This document shows, one piece after another, positions 23,785 to 36,133 of a stretch of DNA of 64,000 bases; the first letter of the stretch is position 1; every line of letters starts with the position of its first letter. This stretch comes from Amia ocellicauda. Taxonomy: Eukaryota; Chordata; Actinopteri; Amiiformes; Amiidae. Below the pieces are notes generated by a model. That model saw only the letters and a list, made by a program, of their open reading frames with translations. It did not search any database and was not told where the DNA came from. The position numbers and the translations under genes are program-made. The stretch lies in NCBI RefSeq assembly GCF_036373705.1, contig NC_089858.1, positions 36,655,137 to 36,719,136 on the forward strand, written 5' to 3'.

Positions 23785-26700
23785 TCATGGGATCCTGAGC
23801 TCCCCCAGATCTTGTATGTGCCAGTTCTTGTAGGCTTCCTCCTTGCCCCTCTGATGGACCTCCAGATTGACATAGTCTCTTACGAACACCATGCCCCTCC
23901 GCGCGATGACGATCGGGTCCAGCTCCTGCTTGTTGAACAAACAGATGTTCCATCCCTCCCACAGTGCCTGCTTCACTGCGCAGACGACACGCCACCAGCA
24001 CCTCAGGGTAGATGTTGATATTCCCCTGGCCGGACCGTACAGGATCTGCTGGGCGGTCGCCCGCGCAGGAACGGCAAACCTGTGGAGGAACGGAGAAAAC
24101 AGGAGCCAGACCCTGTGGGCGGAGGGGCAATCCCTAAAGATATGAGCCTCCGTCTCCTTCCCCAGGCAACCCTTATAGGGGCAGGTGTCATAAGGAGCTA
24201 TGCCCCTTCTGTGCATGAACACTCGGGTGGGGAGACACCGACTCACAGCCATCCAGGAGACATCTTTCTGCGTGTTCGTGAGGCAAACGTGCGTAGCGTT
24301 AGCCCAGATAAACCGGCAGGTTTCGGGAGGGAAATCTTCTATCCGGCTGGTCTCCTGGGCAGATCTCATCTGACTACAGATGGTCTTATAATCCCAGGAG
24401 GCCAGCACGACTTTATGGAGGCCTACTTCGAGCGCAAAGGCTCGGAGCGCCCTGTAGAACGGCGGGGGATCCCACGAGTGCGGCCTGGTGTTATCCATGG
24501 CGCAGAGGCCGAATGGTCTCAGGCTGCTGGCAAAATAAAAGCGGTTCATGAAACTCACTTTCTTGCCAGCAGCCTGGATGTTCTTGACCACATAGGCCAG
24601 CCCCTGCGCCTTTATCAGCCGCACAACGTCCGGGACCCCCCTGCCTCCATCCAGGGTACCCTTCACCATCTGCACTCTTTTCAGCCTCTCCATTTTGCTC
24701 CCCCAGACAAACCGAAATATAATTCGGGTCACTAATTTTGCGATGACCTTGTCTGGGGGGAAGATCATTCCTACGTAGAGGAGTATCGGGAAGAGGATGG
24801 CCTTTACGACCAGCACCTTACCAGCCATCGTCAAGGTCCTTGTGCTCCAGCCGTGGATCTTCCTTTGGACCTTTGCTATGGCCTCCTCCCAGCTCCGGGT
24901 GCCCGTGTTGGTCCCGTCGATCGTGATCCCCAGAACCTTGATAGACGGCTTCACAGGGAACACGGTCGGCGGGCCCCGGCCGACAGGCCATGCCCTGGAG
25001 AGGTAGACCTCGCTCTTGGCCTTATTCACAGCGGCCCCCGTCGCCCTGCAGAAGCCGTCCAGCAGTTCCTCGACCCTGGCCACGGACGGAGCGTCCGTGC
25101 AGACCATGGCCACGTCGTCCATATAGGCCAGGGCCTTCAGTTGCTCTCCGCCGGAACCCGGGAGATGGAAACCTGTCACCCGGACGTCCCGGCGGATCGC
25201 CTGCATGAACGGCTCCAAGCAGAGGACGTACAGCAGGGCCGACAGGGGACAACCCTGCCGGACCCCCGACCTGACCGGAAATGGTTCGGTCAGGTGGCGG
25301 TTCACAAGGACCCTGCTGCTTAGGCCGCTGTAGATGATCTTGACCCACCTCCTCAGGCCAAGAACGAGACCCATCCTCTCCATAACAAGCTGCAGGTATT
25401 CGTGGCCCACTCTGTCGAAGGCTTTCTCCTGGTCCAAGCTAATTAGGACCAGGGGAAGCCCTCTCTCGTTCGAGTAGGCCACGACATCCCTGAGCAGCAT
25501 GGCGTTGTCGGCCGCCGATCTCCCCCGGGCACCACAGACCTGGTCGGGACCCACGACTTGAGGGAGTGGCCGCTGCAGCCGGAGCGTCAGTGCTTTGGCC
25601 AGTATCTTGTAGTCGGTGCACAGGAGGCTGACTGGCCGCCAGTTCCTCAGATCTTTCGGGTCTCCCTTCTTGTGAAGAAGGGAGAGGATACTCTTCTTCA
25701 TCGAAGGGGCCAATCTGCCCTCTCTGTACATCGACCCCAGGACCTGGCCCAGATCTTCCTTAAGCACCTCCCAAAAGATCTTATAGAACTCAGCAGGGAT
25801 CCCGTCGGGACCCGGTGTCCTTCCAGAGTTAAGACTCTTTATCACCTGGGAGAGTTCAGTGGTGGTGATCTCTGGATCCTCCTCCTCCTCCTCGTCCCCC
25901 TCATTGCGGGACTCCAACAGGGACAGAAAGTGATGGATCAGATTTTGATCCACCACCTTCTGGTCGTACAACTCCCTGTAGAAATCCCGCACCACTGTCT
26001 CAACAGCCTCTCTGCCCTCCACCTCTTGCCCCGAGGAGTCGATCATGGAGGACATTGCAGGCCGCCTCTCCTTCGTTTTCTTGAAGAAGAAGCGGCTGCA
26101 TTTCTCATCGTCCTCCATGATGCGGACCCTGGAAAGGACCTTGATCTTTTCTTGCTCCTCCCGATAGAGGGCGGAGAGACTCAGTTTGACCCGGGCCACC
26201 TCCTCAGCTAGGTCGAAGCCTCTGAGCTGTAAAAGACTCAGGCGCTGGAGGCGGGCGTTTAGATGGGAATATCTCGCCCGCCTCTCGCGAGCTTTCCGTT
26301 TCCCCAGCTGAATGAAGTAGCCCTTGGTTCTTTTCTTCATCATCTCCCACCACTCTATGGGAGAATCAAAAAGGTCCTTCAGGGTCCTCCACTCCTCGAG
26401 GCGTCTGCTAAAGGTCTTAATCACACGAGGGTCATCGAGCAGAGAGGTGTTGAGCTTCCAGACCCCAGGCCCCGACTCCCGTGTGCTCGGAATGAGCACC
26501 TCTGTCGTCAGGAGCCTGTGGTCTGAAAAGAAGACCGCCTCCGAAGACATGGCGGTCCTCTCCAGTGGCTTGCTGAGGAGGACGAGATCTATCCTGGAGA
26601 AGGAGGAGCCAGAAGAACTCACCCAGGTGAACAAGGGGACCAGGTCCCGACCTGCGTCGCAGAGTTCAAAGTCCTCCACGAACGCAGCGAGGTCCCTGCT

Positions 26701-27219
26701 GGATCTATCGTTGCGGGGCTTACTCCGGTCTACATCCCTCAGAGCACAGTTGAAATCACCTGAAATGATAACTGGCAAGGTGCCGATCAGGAGCGGGCGT
26801 AGCTGAGGGAGAAAGAGGACTCTCTCTCTCTGGCTGGTGGGGGCATAGACATTGACCAGCCTCAATACAGCCCCCTTGTATTTAAAATCGAGGCTGGCCA
26901 GTCTGCCCGCCTCTATTACCTTAAATGTTTTCACAGTTAAGAAGGGGTTTTTCAGGAGTACGGCAATCCCGTCCGCTCGGGACACATTGGACCCCGACCA
27001 GAAGGATTCTCCTAGGGTCCAAGTGTCCCGGAGATCTTTATATTCTTTTTGGAACGGGATGCCGCACTCCTGCAAACAGATAATATCCGCCTTCATTCCA
27101 GCCAGAGAGTTTAAAACATCGGTCCTCTTTTTCACCTCAGCAATGCTCCTCACATTTATTGAAATAATGGTTAACGCCATAATGGCTGTGAGGGCAATTA
27201 CCCGCTCCGTAACAATCAT
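23785..27219 (-). CDS. LINE ORF2: endonuclease-reverse transcriptase, 1144 aa
   Basis: ORF2 makes cDNA at a nicked target by target-primed reverse transcription. The frame is uninterrupted from ATG at 27217-27219. The APE endonuclease occupies about 13-240: N22, E51 in CLQECG, SGDFN with D155 and N157, D211, and SDH at 232-234. RT motifs follow: SGRTPGPDGIPAEFY (465-479), LISLDQEKAFDRV with D596, RSGVRQGCPLS (650-660) and the catalytic box AYMDDVAM with YMDD at 699-702. A C-terminal Cys/His motif (CPYKGC, then HIFRDC) is the usual one for the group. The start overlaps the ORF1 stop as ATGA. The Met in place of the usual Ala of YADD is unusual for a LINE. Long open frames antisense to it on the plus strand are shadows. 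Confidence 0.85.
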   Translation of the reverse strand: MIVTERVIALTAIMALTIISINVRSIAEVKKRTDVLNSLAGMKADIICLQECGIPFQKEYKDLRDTWTLGESFWSGSNVSRADGIAVLLKNPFLTVKTFKVIEAGRLASLDFKYKGAVLRLVNVYAPTSQRERVLFLPQLRPLLIGTLPVIISGDFNCALRDVDRSKPRNDRSSRDLAAFVEDFELCDAGRDLVPLFTWVSSSGSSFSRIDLVLLSKPLERTAMSSEAVFFSDHRLLTTEVLIPSTRESGPGVWKLNTSLLDDPRVIKTFSRRLEEWRTLKDLFDSPIEWWEMMKKRTKGYFIQLGKRKARERRARYSHLNARLQRLSLLQLRGFDLAEEVARVKLSLSALYREEQEKIKVLSRVRIMEDDEKCSRFFFKKTKERRPAMSSMIDSSGQEVEGREAVETVVRDFYRELYDQKVVDQNLIHHFLSLLESRNEGDEEEEEDPEITTTELSQVIKSLNSGRTPGPDGIPAEFYKIFWEVLKEDLGQVLGSMYREGRLAPSMKKSILSLLHKKGDPKDLRNWRPVSLLCTDYKILAKALTLRLQRPLPQVVGPDQVCGARGRSAADNAMLLRDVVAYSNERGLPLVLISLDQEKAFDRVGHEYLQLVMERMGLVLGLRRWVKIIYSGLSSRVLVNRHLTEPFPVRSGVRQGCPLSALLYVLCLEPFMQAIRRDVRVTGFHLPGSGGEQLKALAYMDDVAMVCTDAPSVARVEELLDGFCRATGAAVNKAKSEVYLSRAWPVGRGPPTVFPVKPSIKVLGITIDGTNTGTRSWEEAIAKVQRKIHGWSTRTLTMAGKVLVVKAILFPILLYVGMIFPPDKVIAKLVTRIIFRFVWGSKMERLKRVQMVKGTLDGGRGVPDVVRLIKAQGLAYVVKNIQAAGKKVSFMNRFYFASSLRPFGLCAMDNTRPHSWDPPPFYRALRAFALEVGLHKVVLASWDYKTICSQMRSAQETSRIEDFPPETCRFIWANATHVCLTNTQKDVSWMAVSRCLPTRVFMHRRGIAPYDTCPYKGCLGKETEAHIFRDCPSAHRVWLLFSPFLHRFAVPARATAQQILYGPARGISTSTLRCWWRVVCAVKQALWEGWNICLFNKQELDPIVIARRGMVFVRDYVNLEVHQRGKEEAYKNWHIQDLGELRIP

Positions 27220-28777
27220 GTAAAGAAACCTTTCTCTTCCCCACTCCTCTCTTCTCCCTCACCTAGCTTAGCGCTAGCACCCATCATTTCAATCATTTGC
27301 CTCACCGCTTGATCCTCTAGGAAGACTATGGGGGGGGCTCGGCTCCCACCACCCGGTAAGGCTGGCAAAACTCCACTGGGCTCAGGGCCCGTGGTGCTGG
27401 AGGTTCTCCCTGATTCCTTTGAGGCCGAGGCCCGACGAACAGATGGCAGGGCAGAGGCTTTATGTACAACTGGGGAGAATACTGTGTAGACCCCGCTAGT
27501 TGTTCTTTTAACTAATGGTGGGGGAGGGGGTGGTCTCTCCCATCCCGGCTGTCTGCCGCCGCAGGCCTCCTCCCCCAGCGCCAGTGACCTTGTCATCACG
27601 TCCCTGATGTCTTTCTGGGAAAGGACACTGGCGCCGACTCTCATCTCCTGAGGACCTGCGGCTCTCCCACTACTGCCGGGAGGGCATACCTGACCCCTCC
27701 CCTGGGAGAGTCTCAGTTGTGGGGCAGGAGGAATGTTATTTCTAGGGGGCCTCTCATCTACCAGGCTGCCCACTCGGGGCAGTGGAGAAGGCCCACTACT
27801 CTCCTCTCCGGAGTCAGAGTGGGGGGTGTAGAAATTAGAGGGAGGGGACTCTGGAGCGGGGGAGGAGCCGACAGGGGGGGGAGAATCTGCAGAATGAATC
27901 CTTTTTTTCATCATACCCCCCCTACCCATGCTCCTCTTCTCAGCCCTCCTTCTCTTCCCCGCTACCACTGTCCACTCTCCCTCTGCCTCCACTTCTGACC
28001 CAGAGTCAGAGAGGGAGCCTATGAGGCTCCTGAGGATTGTTTCCTCTCTACCCCCATCTTGGGGTATCACCTTTGGAGGAGCCTCCGCTTGGTTTTCTCT
28101 CTCTCCACCACCCCCGAGGGCCCGCGCCCTATTTGCATAGGAGGAGGGACAATTCCTAAAGAGATGCCCTCCCCCACCGCACAGGTTGCAGGCCCTCTCC
28201 TGCTTGCAGGCCCTGGTCTGATGTTCTCCGCCGCAGACCTTGCACTTGACAACAGTGCAGGCTGCGGCTAAATGACCCAGGGCCCCGCAGTTCCTACATA
28301 ATTTGGGCATGCCATGGTAGAAGACAAGCCCCCTATTTGCTCCTAATACCACGGTGCTTGGCAGATGGCGTACTCCGCCGATGGCGGCCACTTCCACCTG
28401 CAGGCGCACCTGCCACCGCCGAGCACCGGTCCAGACCCCATCCTCATCATTATCTCTCCTGCTTTCAGACAGGATCTCGCAGTGTCTCCTCAGCCATACT
28501 TCTACGTCGTACTCTGCCACTGCTTCATTATAGAACTGAATAGTTACTATTTTAATCTCTCTATCTGTCAGGCCGTCGACCACAAAGTCACTCAGGGGCA
28601 TACTGTCTTTTTTTTCCCTAAACAAATTCCAAAAACTCTCCAGCACTTGAGGGTTCTTAAAGCTCACCTCAAACACGTCCCTAGGTCCAGGCAGTTTAAC
28701 CACACAGTTCAGCTCAGAAGGGGCAAAGCCCAGGCCCCTCTGCAGCACGGACCTGCTGAACTCCAGCCGGGTGGATA
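27216..28777 (-). pseudogene. LINE ORF1, gag-like with three zinc knuckles, 5'-truncated
   Basis: ORF1 of Tx1-type LINEs encodes an RNA-binding protein. This frame is open from the 5' end of the copy to TGA at 27216-27218. Its first in-frame ATG codes for Met at about residue 50 of the frame counted from the GTG at 28746-28748. The frame also continues upstream of that GTG to the insertion junction, so the true start was lost by 5' truncation. Counted from the GTG, residues 151-200 contain three knuckles: CX2CX4HX4C, CX2CX3HX4C and CX2CX4HX4C. The C-terminal half is Pro/Ser/Arg-rich and probably disordered. No internal stop is seen. Confidence 0.75.
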
Positions 28778-28798
28778 TAAAAAAATATATTAGCTAAC
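28778..28798. repeat. Internal target duplication between the two LINE copies
   Basis: Identical to 23223-23243. Its last 14 bases (28785-28798) also match 29245-29258, the outer flank of copy 1, so this segment serves as duplication for both insertions. Confidence 0.85.
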
Positions 28799-29244
28799 TA
28801 TTTTATTGAATTTAGTATTTTTCATTTCATCAATAAAAACAATTCAATTTTTTTAATACTTGTGATTAAAATCATTAAAATATCAATCCTTAAAATCACT
28901 TAAAAAATTTTAAAATCTGTGATTTTAACAAGAACAAAACAATTAACCAATTAATCAAAATAAACGTGCCCAAAACAACAAAACAAACGTGATAAAAGCA
29001 AAAACTGCTCACCAACATAAAGGTCAAATACATTGAAAATAACTGAAAATGCATTGGACAAAATAAAAAAACAATTAAAAAGGTAAAAATAAAAAACAAA
29101 CAAAAAAGGTCCAATGCATTTAAAATTAAATCCAAAACGGTCAATGTATTTGACAAAAGAATATAACAAAACTTAAACCAAAAAACCCTAAACAATGTGG
29201 TTTAAAAACAAACTAAATCTTTAAAAACAATTAAGATTCATTAG
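28799..29244 (-). mobile_element. Tx1-clade LINE, copy 1 (3' UTR fragment only)
   Basis: This 446-bp fragment matches the last part of the copy 2 3' UTR (23244 to about 23690), same orientation, with roughly fifteen to twenty substitutions and small indels. It carries 14-bp flanking repeats (28785-28798 and 29245-29258). It is best explained as an earlier, heavily 5'-truncated insertion. An apparent hydrophobic ORF in both copies is AT-rich noncoding sequence. Confidence 0.8.
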
Positions 29245-29258
29245 ATATATTAGCTAAC
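29245..29258. repeat. Target-site duplication, 5' side of LINE copy 1
   Basis: Reads ATATATTAGCTAAC, identical to 28785-28798. This is the genomic flank opposite to 23223-23243. Confidence 0.75.
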
Positions 29259-29911
29259 GCCTGCAACTTAGTGTTTTAGGGTGAAAAATAAGAACAATGT
29301 CAGTATACAATGGGCAGATTAGTAGTGCGTCAGAGACCAGACAGATGGCCTAGGGGTGGGCATGGAGACGAGCTCAAGGGTAATATAATATGAATAAAAT
29401 AAGTGAAAGGAAAGATCAATACAGTCTAACACATTGGAGATCATAAGTGTAATACTGCTTAAAGAACAAATACACTCATTAGTGTCTGCTGAATTGTGTG
29501 GCAGTATCTTGACATATGATTGATAACATCCAGAGGAGAAGGCTTCACAATTTATATATGTTCTCCCTTATTTGTTAACATTTAACTGCTGGCATAAAAT
29601 GATACACACAGAAGCCCAAAGTGTCTTCAGTCAATTGAGGTCTTTGAAGTACTGGGCAGAGATTATGGCTAAGCAGAATCCAAATCTGGAAAAGACAGAA
29701 ATAAGAGATGCTCATACAAACAACTGCACTCACCACTGGATCACGTGTGTTTATTTCGTCTCACCAAGTAAAAAAACAAAAAAGAGCAAAATAAAGTGAC
29801 AATTAAAAGCCTTACAGATTAACACAAAATCAAGTCTTACCGCACAGTTCACACTCGCACTAACACCAAATGAATAGTAATAATAAACAGAACAGTACAA
29901 AAGAGAGATAG

Positions 29912-29946
<35 letters not shown>

Positions 29947-32900
29947 AAACAACAGCAAATGGATCACATTTAAAATTAAATAAAAGCAAATGATTGGATG
30001 TTTTCTGGTGGCAATTTTCAATTCTCGTCACTAATTTACATACTGGTAAACTGGCAGAACGCCTGGCTTGTCAGTTGCAAAAAATCATGCAGGAGATATT
30101 GTAGATAAAAATAATAATAAATACAAATAAACAACACAATCTTGTTGAGGTGACGAGGCAGTGTACAGAGTGTGTGATTTTGTATAGAAAAAAAGTTGGT
30201 GGCTTTGTTTACAGCACACATATGAACCACACCAGACTGTAGGAACCCTCATGTGATTTGGGCCGGGTTTCCATTTGTCACTGGGATCAAGTTGAATGTT
30301 ATCCGAGACCCCAACCACCTCCCCCGCCTCAACCAACATGTCTGTATGGACTCCACAGCAAACATGCAGGCTTGTAAACGCACACAAAAGGTGTTAAAAT
30401 CCCAGGCAAGGTGGTGGGAGGAGGCAGTGGCCTAGCAATTGTGCAGGAGATATTTATTTTCGTTGGTAAAATATATTTATTGCATTAAGGGTCCTGGATA
30501 TTGAAAGAGGAGAAAGTGACAGGAAACCAGCTCCCAAATTAACAAGGTCCATTCATTACAACCACTTGAGCCACAATCCCAATCTGTCCCATAACGGCTG
30601 AAATTCTGCCAAGTGTGGAAGAGGTGGAACACATTCAAACAGATTTCATAGACACGCCCTCACGGACCATCACACCGTCTGATGACTGTCGTTCAGGTGC
30701 AGCACTTTAACACAAACCAGTCCCATCAAACATGTCATTTTAGTTTTGAAACGCAATCAAAAATATATACACATTACAAGTGTTTGTAAAGTGGCATCGG
30801 CATACACATTGCTCTCGAGTCTGAAGTAGGAACAAAACTAACAAAGCTTGGAAAACAAGGCTGTGTAAGACCAGACATCTTTTAGCATCAAGCCACATTA
30901 AAACCCCACCATTCCTCCTTCACATGTACACTGTGTGGCTGTCAATTACCAAATCATTTGCATGGTTATATTTACAAACTTTTATCAGATTTCAGACATT
31001 CAAAGCTGCATGGTCTTATGAATTCGAGAACAGCTTGGAGTTCTGTTTGCTAAAAACCTAACTATACTCTTACAGCAGGGTAATATCTCAGAGCATGTTT
31101 TTCTGAATATGCATTTTAATTGAGTAATTTTAAATTGAAATTAAATAGTTAGTGCAAATGTGTTCAGGGTTACCAAAGGGGTAAAATTTGGGCTTAAAAT
31201 CGTTTTTGGTTTTTAAAGTCCTCTCCCACAAGTTTCCCTTGCCCCATCTGTAAGTAGCGTCGATTTGATCTATTTTCACGTTTTAATAACCACTCGTTGG
31301 CTCTCAGTTCCCCTGCATGTCTTATACAACCTTGTTTACCCTCAAAACACAATGAAGATCTGGGGCGCCTCACCGAAAGCAAGCCGCCGCTTTATACATC
31401 AGTTGCTGGTGTTTTTTTTATTATCATTATTATTATTTTTTTTATCATTTTATTTTGATCTCCGCCATAACACTGTCTGGACACTTTTTGCTGATCTAAT
31501 GCTTTGTGGACACTGTGTAGAGAAAAAGATCAAAAGTCTGGTGAATGGCATAGGAGGCAGCCACTGACCGCACTTTAAAAAGTCCAAGCAAGAGCCACAT
31601 GACTGAAAGCCCAGCTCAGTCCTGGCCGGCCCGGGTCTTAGAGCATGTCGTGGCCACGGGGCTCGACTGTCCTGTGTCGGTCAGTGTCCGATGCTGCTCT
31701 GTCAGTGTGCCGAGAGCTCCCCCCATAGTGCGGTCTTAGCGTAACAATCAAGACACACTTCTCAGCTGCCACTCGCGCTGGGAAACTGAAGAACTGAAAG
31801 TGATCAAACATAAACAAACAAAACACATATGATTAAAGTACACATATAGTTGCTTTAAAACTTTTTTTAAGCATTAAACAATCTTTAATTGCTCCCATAT
31901 CCCTTATTTGTATTAAAGGAATACAGGTTTTTTTTTATGTAGCAAACTTAAATTGTCATATGATTAAAGGTGCGAGGATGAACCATAAAAGTTCCACCAT
32001 CTCTGCCCCCTGCTTAAAAACCCCCCTGCTTTGCGGAACAGGGAACAGAAATTATACTGATCTGCAATAGAAGCCTTATTTTATATGTTTATAGGTTATA
32101 TGATAAGGTTTCATTTTAAAACATTTCCAGCTGTAGCATGAGTTAGAAACAGGCTATACAAGCACTGAAAGGAAGTGATTGGAGAAACCAGAGGGTTTCT
32201 ATTCAAGTGATTGCCAGAGATATATACACACATACATATTTATTCCCAGGGGCAATACTTTGGCACTTTTCCTAGATTTCTGCTTATGATAGAACACAGT
32301 TAAAAGTCTTATTTGTAATATTAAACGGGATTCCACGAATCCCCCCTCCGCCCCCATACGAATCTGAACTGATTTTGATTTGGAGTCTAGGCCAAAGTAG
32401 AGCACCACACAATCAGAAACCATTTCTTTACACACAAAACAAATCCTTTTATTTTTTTTATTTTTAAATGACTACTTTTTGCTTTTTAGTTGATCGCTTC
32501 CAAGATTAAAACAAGACTATTAAGCTGGGTTCACGCCTGAAGAGATTTACAGGGGTTTGTGCAAGTAATAGCATACACACCCTGCATTTGATTTCCACAG
32601 TGTGGAGAGACCACAGTAAACGAGGGACCAAAGCTCAGCACTTCATTGGACTGATTCTCCGCCATGTCCACAATAAGAATTTTCTTAAGCACTGCAATGC
32701 TGAACACGGCCGGCAGATTATTTGCAGGGAGTGAATCTGTAACCGGGATCTGTTCGTCCCTCTTAACTGCATCATATTATAATTCTACTCGGTGTACAGG
32801 TGGGAACCCAGCGTGGGGTGGAGGACACCCCAGTGATACAGCACAGGTTCCCATCACGCCAGACCTCGGCACTCCAGTCCTTGTCATTCAAACACTACTG

Positions 32901-33182
32901 GGTCACACTCTAAAGCATCTCAATTAAACAATTAACAGAGAGAGGGAGGGGCTAAGAATGGCATTTGAAAACAACAGGAATAATAGAGCAAAACAAACAT
33001 TTAAAACAATCTGACCCCCTCCCTCTCTCTCAGCAAGGTCTCAAGCAGAACATAAAGGGGGAGGGGGTAAAGTGCTGGATGCATGCCCCTGTGTCCGCTG
33101 TGTGTGCGTGTGTGCGCGCGTGTGTGCGCGTGTGTGTGTGTGTGTGGGGGGGGGGGTGAAGGGGCTGTAGCGCAGGCCTGGT
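29259..33182. other. LINE flank and probable tmem127 3' UTR
   Basis: No coding exon was recognised. The part next to 33182 should be the tmem127 3' UTR on the minus strand; an AATAAA in that sense lies close to 32450, but the true end is unknown. (TA)n occupies 29913-29943. A CpG-bearing patch at 31560-31790 matches no known gene. A (GT)n/(GCGT)n tract at 33101-33157 lies about 25 bases beyond the tmem127 stop codon. Confidence 0.4.
33101..33157. repeat. (GT)n with CG interruptions
   Basis: Alternating purine-pyrimidine with several GCGCG steps and a terminal G run. In the tmem127 mRNA it would be a (CA)n tract just inside the 3' UTR. Confidence 0.85.
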
Positions 33183-34909
<1,727 letters not shown>

Positions 34910-35662
34910 GTCCCCGGACTACTGCGGAACTCCTCGTAATCTCGAATTAATATCCGTATTGACAAGAAGGTGCCACGATTTGTCTTACCTTTAAACGATG
35001 CTTTAAAAAAATGAATATACGGAAGAAAAAAAAAGTACGTGCAGTTTTAGACAAAGAAAAAGAACGGACAATAACTTGAAGATCAATTTCCAACGACTAC
35101 CAAGTCTGTGCGTCGGCCGGGAGACAAAACAATTCCGATTTCCAGTGTTATGAGTATCGGTTCATTTACAACACATCGTAAACGACACCAGTCTATGCGG
35201 AAATGATTGGTTATTAAATTACACAAGGGTGAAAATAATACGATAATAAATAATAATAGTAAAAAAATAGCTGCCTCTTTACTAAAAAAAACAACAACAA
35301 CACTACTGCGAGTCTTACTCTAAACTACATCGGGAAATGCAGATAGTGTGAACAATGTCACAGCCGACAATAAAGACGGCTGGCCTAAAATGAAGACTTG
35401 TTCAAACGCGTTTTGTGTTGACTTTTATGATTTAATCTGTACTCCTGTGCTCAGTCTGACTCCGACCCGGGTCTGAAAGTACTTGCGCTGTTCTCTCGCG
35501 GATTCTGATTCCTAACTAACGTCAAGACGACTAATATTTAGATTAATTTCCCCTAAAACAAAAACAAAACAAAAGGCCCCCTGCTTCCCCCCTGCTTCCT
35601 GTTTCCGCCAGATGACGATTCTCGACGTACGCTTGTCACGAGGGTTCCGGGCGGCGTAAGGA

Positions 35663-35686
35663 GCAATGCCTTGTGGGAGTTGAAGT
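35663..35686 (-). promoter_or_regulatory. ZNF143/THAP11-like site 1
   Basis: The minus strand reads CAACTCCCACAAGGCATT, close to the family consensus ACTACAA-TCCCAGAATGC as I recall it. It faces tmem127. Confidence 0.5.
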
Positions 35687-35837
35687 CTTTATGTGGTGGG
35701 ATTAAAAATTAGAAAGCGAGCAGAGAAGCGGATGCTAACCATAACCTGTGTGTGTGTGTGGGGGGTCTTTTCGGTAATCAAAGAGCACAACTGTGACCCA
35801 CTGGGCTGATTAAAATCCCCAGTCATTTAGAGAAAAT

Positions 35838-35863
35838 AAACTCCATCTCCCAGAATGCCTTAG
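35838..35863 (+). promoter_or_regulatory. ZNF143/THAP11-like site 2
   Basis: The plus strand reads ACTCCATCTCCCAGAATGCC, very close to the ZNF143/Staf core TCCCAGAATGC. It faces ciao1, in the opposite orientation to site 1. Confidence 0.6.
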
Positions 35864-36133
35864 GCTCGACCGATGCTATCTGAGTGCTTGTGCAGAAGGC
35901 GCACAAGTATTTTTTGGTTTTCATTTATTACATTTTGCACACATTTCTAATTCGGATTCATCTTGTTATAAACCTGTACACATTGTTTGCTTGGTTATGT
36001 GTTAGGGTGCCGGGTGGATCAGATTACACAATTCTGTGCGCAATTTGTGTCCGTTTTTAGCTGCTACTTCAGGGCGTCTAGTGGCAGTTGTTTAGCGGAT
36101 AAAGTCACTTTACACAGTCCTGAGCCCAGGAAG

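Larger units (their letters stand above)
23244..28777 (-). mobile_element. Tx1-clade LINE, copy 2 (5'-truncated, ORF2 open)
   Basis: This non-LTR retrotransposon is read on the minus strand: ORF1 from about 28777, ORF2 27219-23785, then an AT-rich 3' UTR of 541 bp ending CAATAAAATA with no poly(A). Identical 21-bp duplications at 23223-23243 and 28778-28798 flank it. The layout (CCHC gag-like ORF1, APE endonuclease, RT and C-terminal CCHC in ORF2) and ORF2 motifs such as CLQECG, FFSDHRLL, LISLDQEKAFDRV and VRQGCPLSALLYVLCLEP place it in the Tx1 clade of the L1 group. That placement comes from remembered family features. The last 446 bp are repeated at 28799-29244. Confidence 0.85.
34910..36133. 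promoter_or_regulatory. Divergent tmem127/ciao1 promoter region
   Basis: The two start codons are 1.2 kb apart, head to head, as in human. The region is CpG-bearing with no TATA box. It contains ETS-like CTTCCTG near 35596 and two ZNF143/THAP11-type motifs at 35663-35686 and 35838-35863. The motifs lie nearer ciao1, whose 5' UTR probably starts between about 35.9 and 36.1 kb. Confidence 0.55.

Noticed and set aside
24082-26211. Long plus-strand open frames (217 aa each) inside the LINE
   Set aside because: They are antisense to ORF2, whose motifs are clear, and encode nothing recognisable.
28746-28748. GTG as the ORF1 start
   Set aside because: The frame stays open upstream to the insertion junction, so truncation explains the missing ATG better than a GTG start in a eukaryote.
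23223-29258. Direct repeats read as LTRs of a retrovirus-like element
   Set aside because: They lack TG...CA ends, primer site and polypurine tract; the internal genes are LINE type and each repeat equals the LINE 3' UTR with target duplications.
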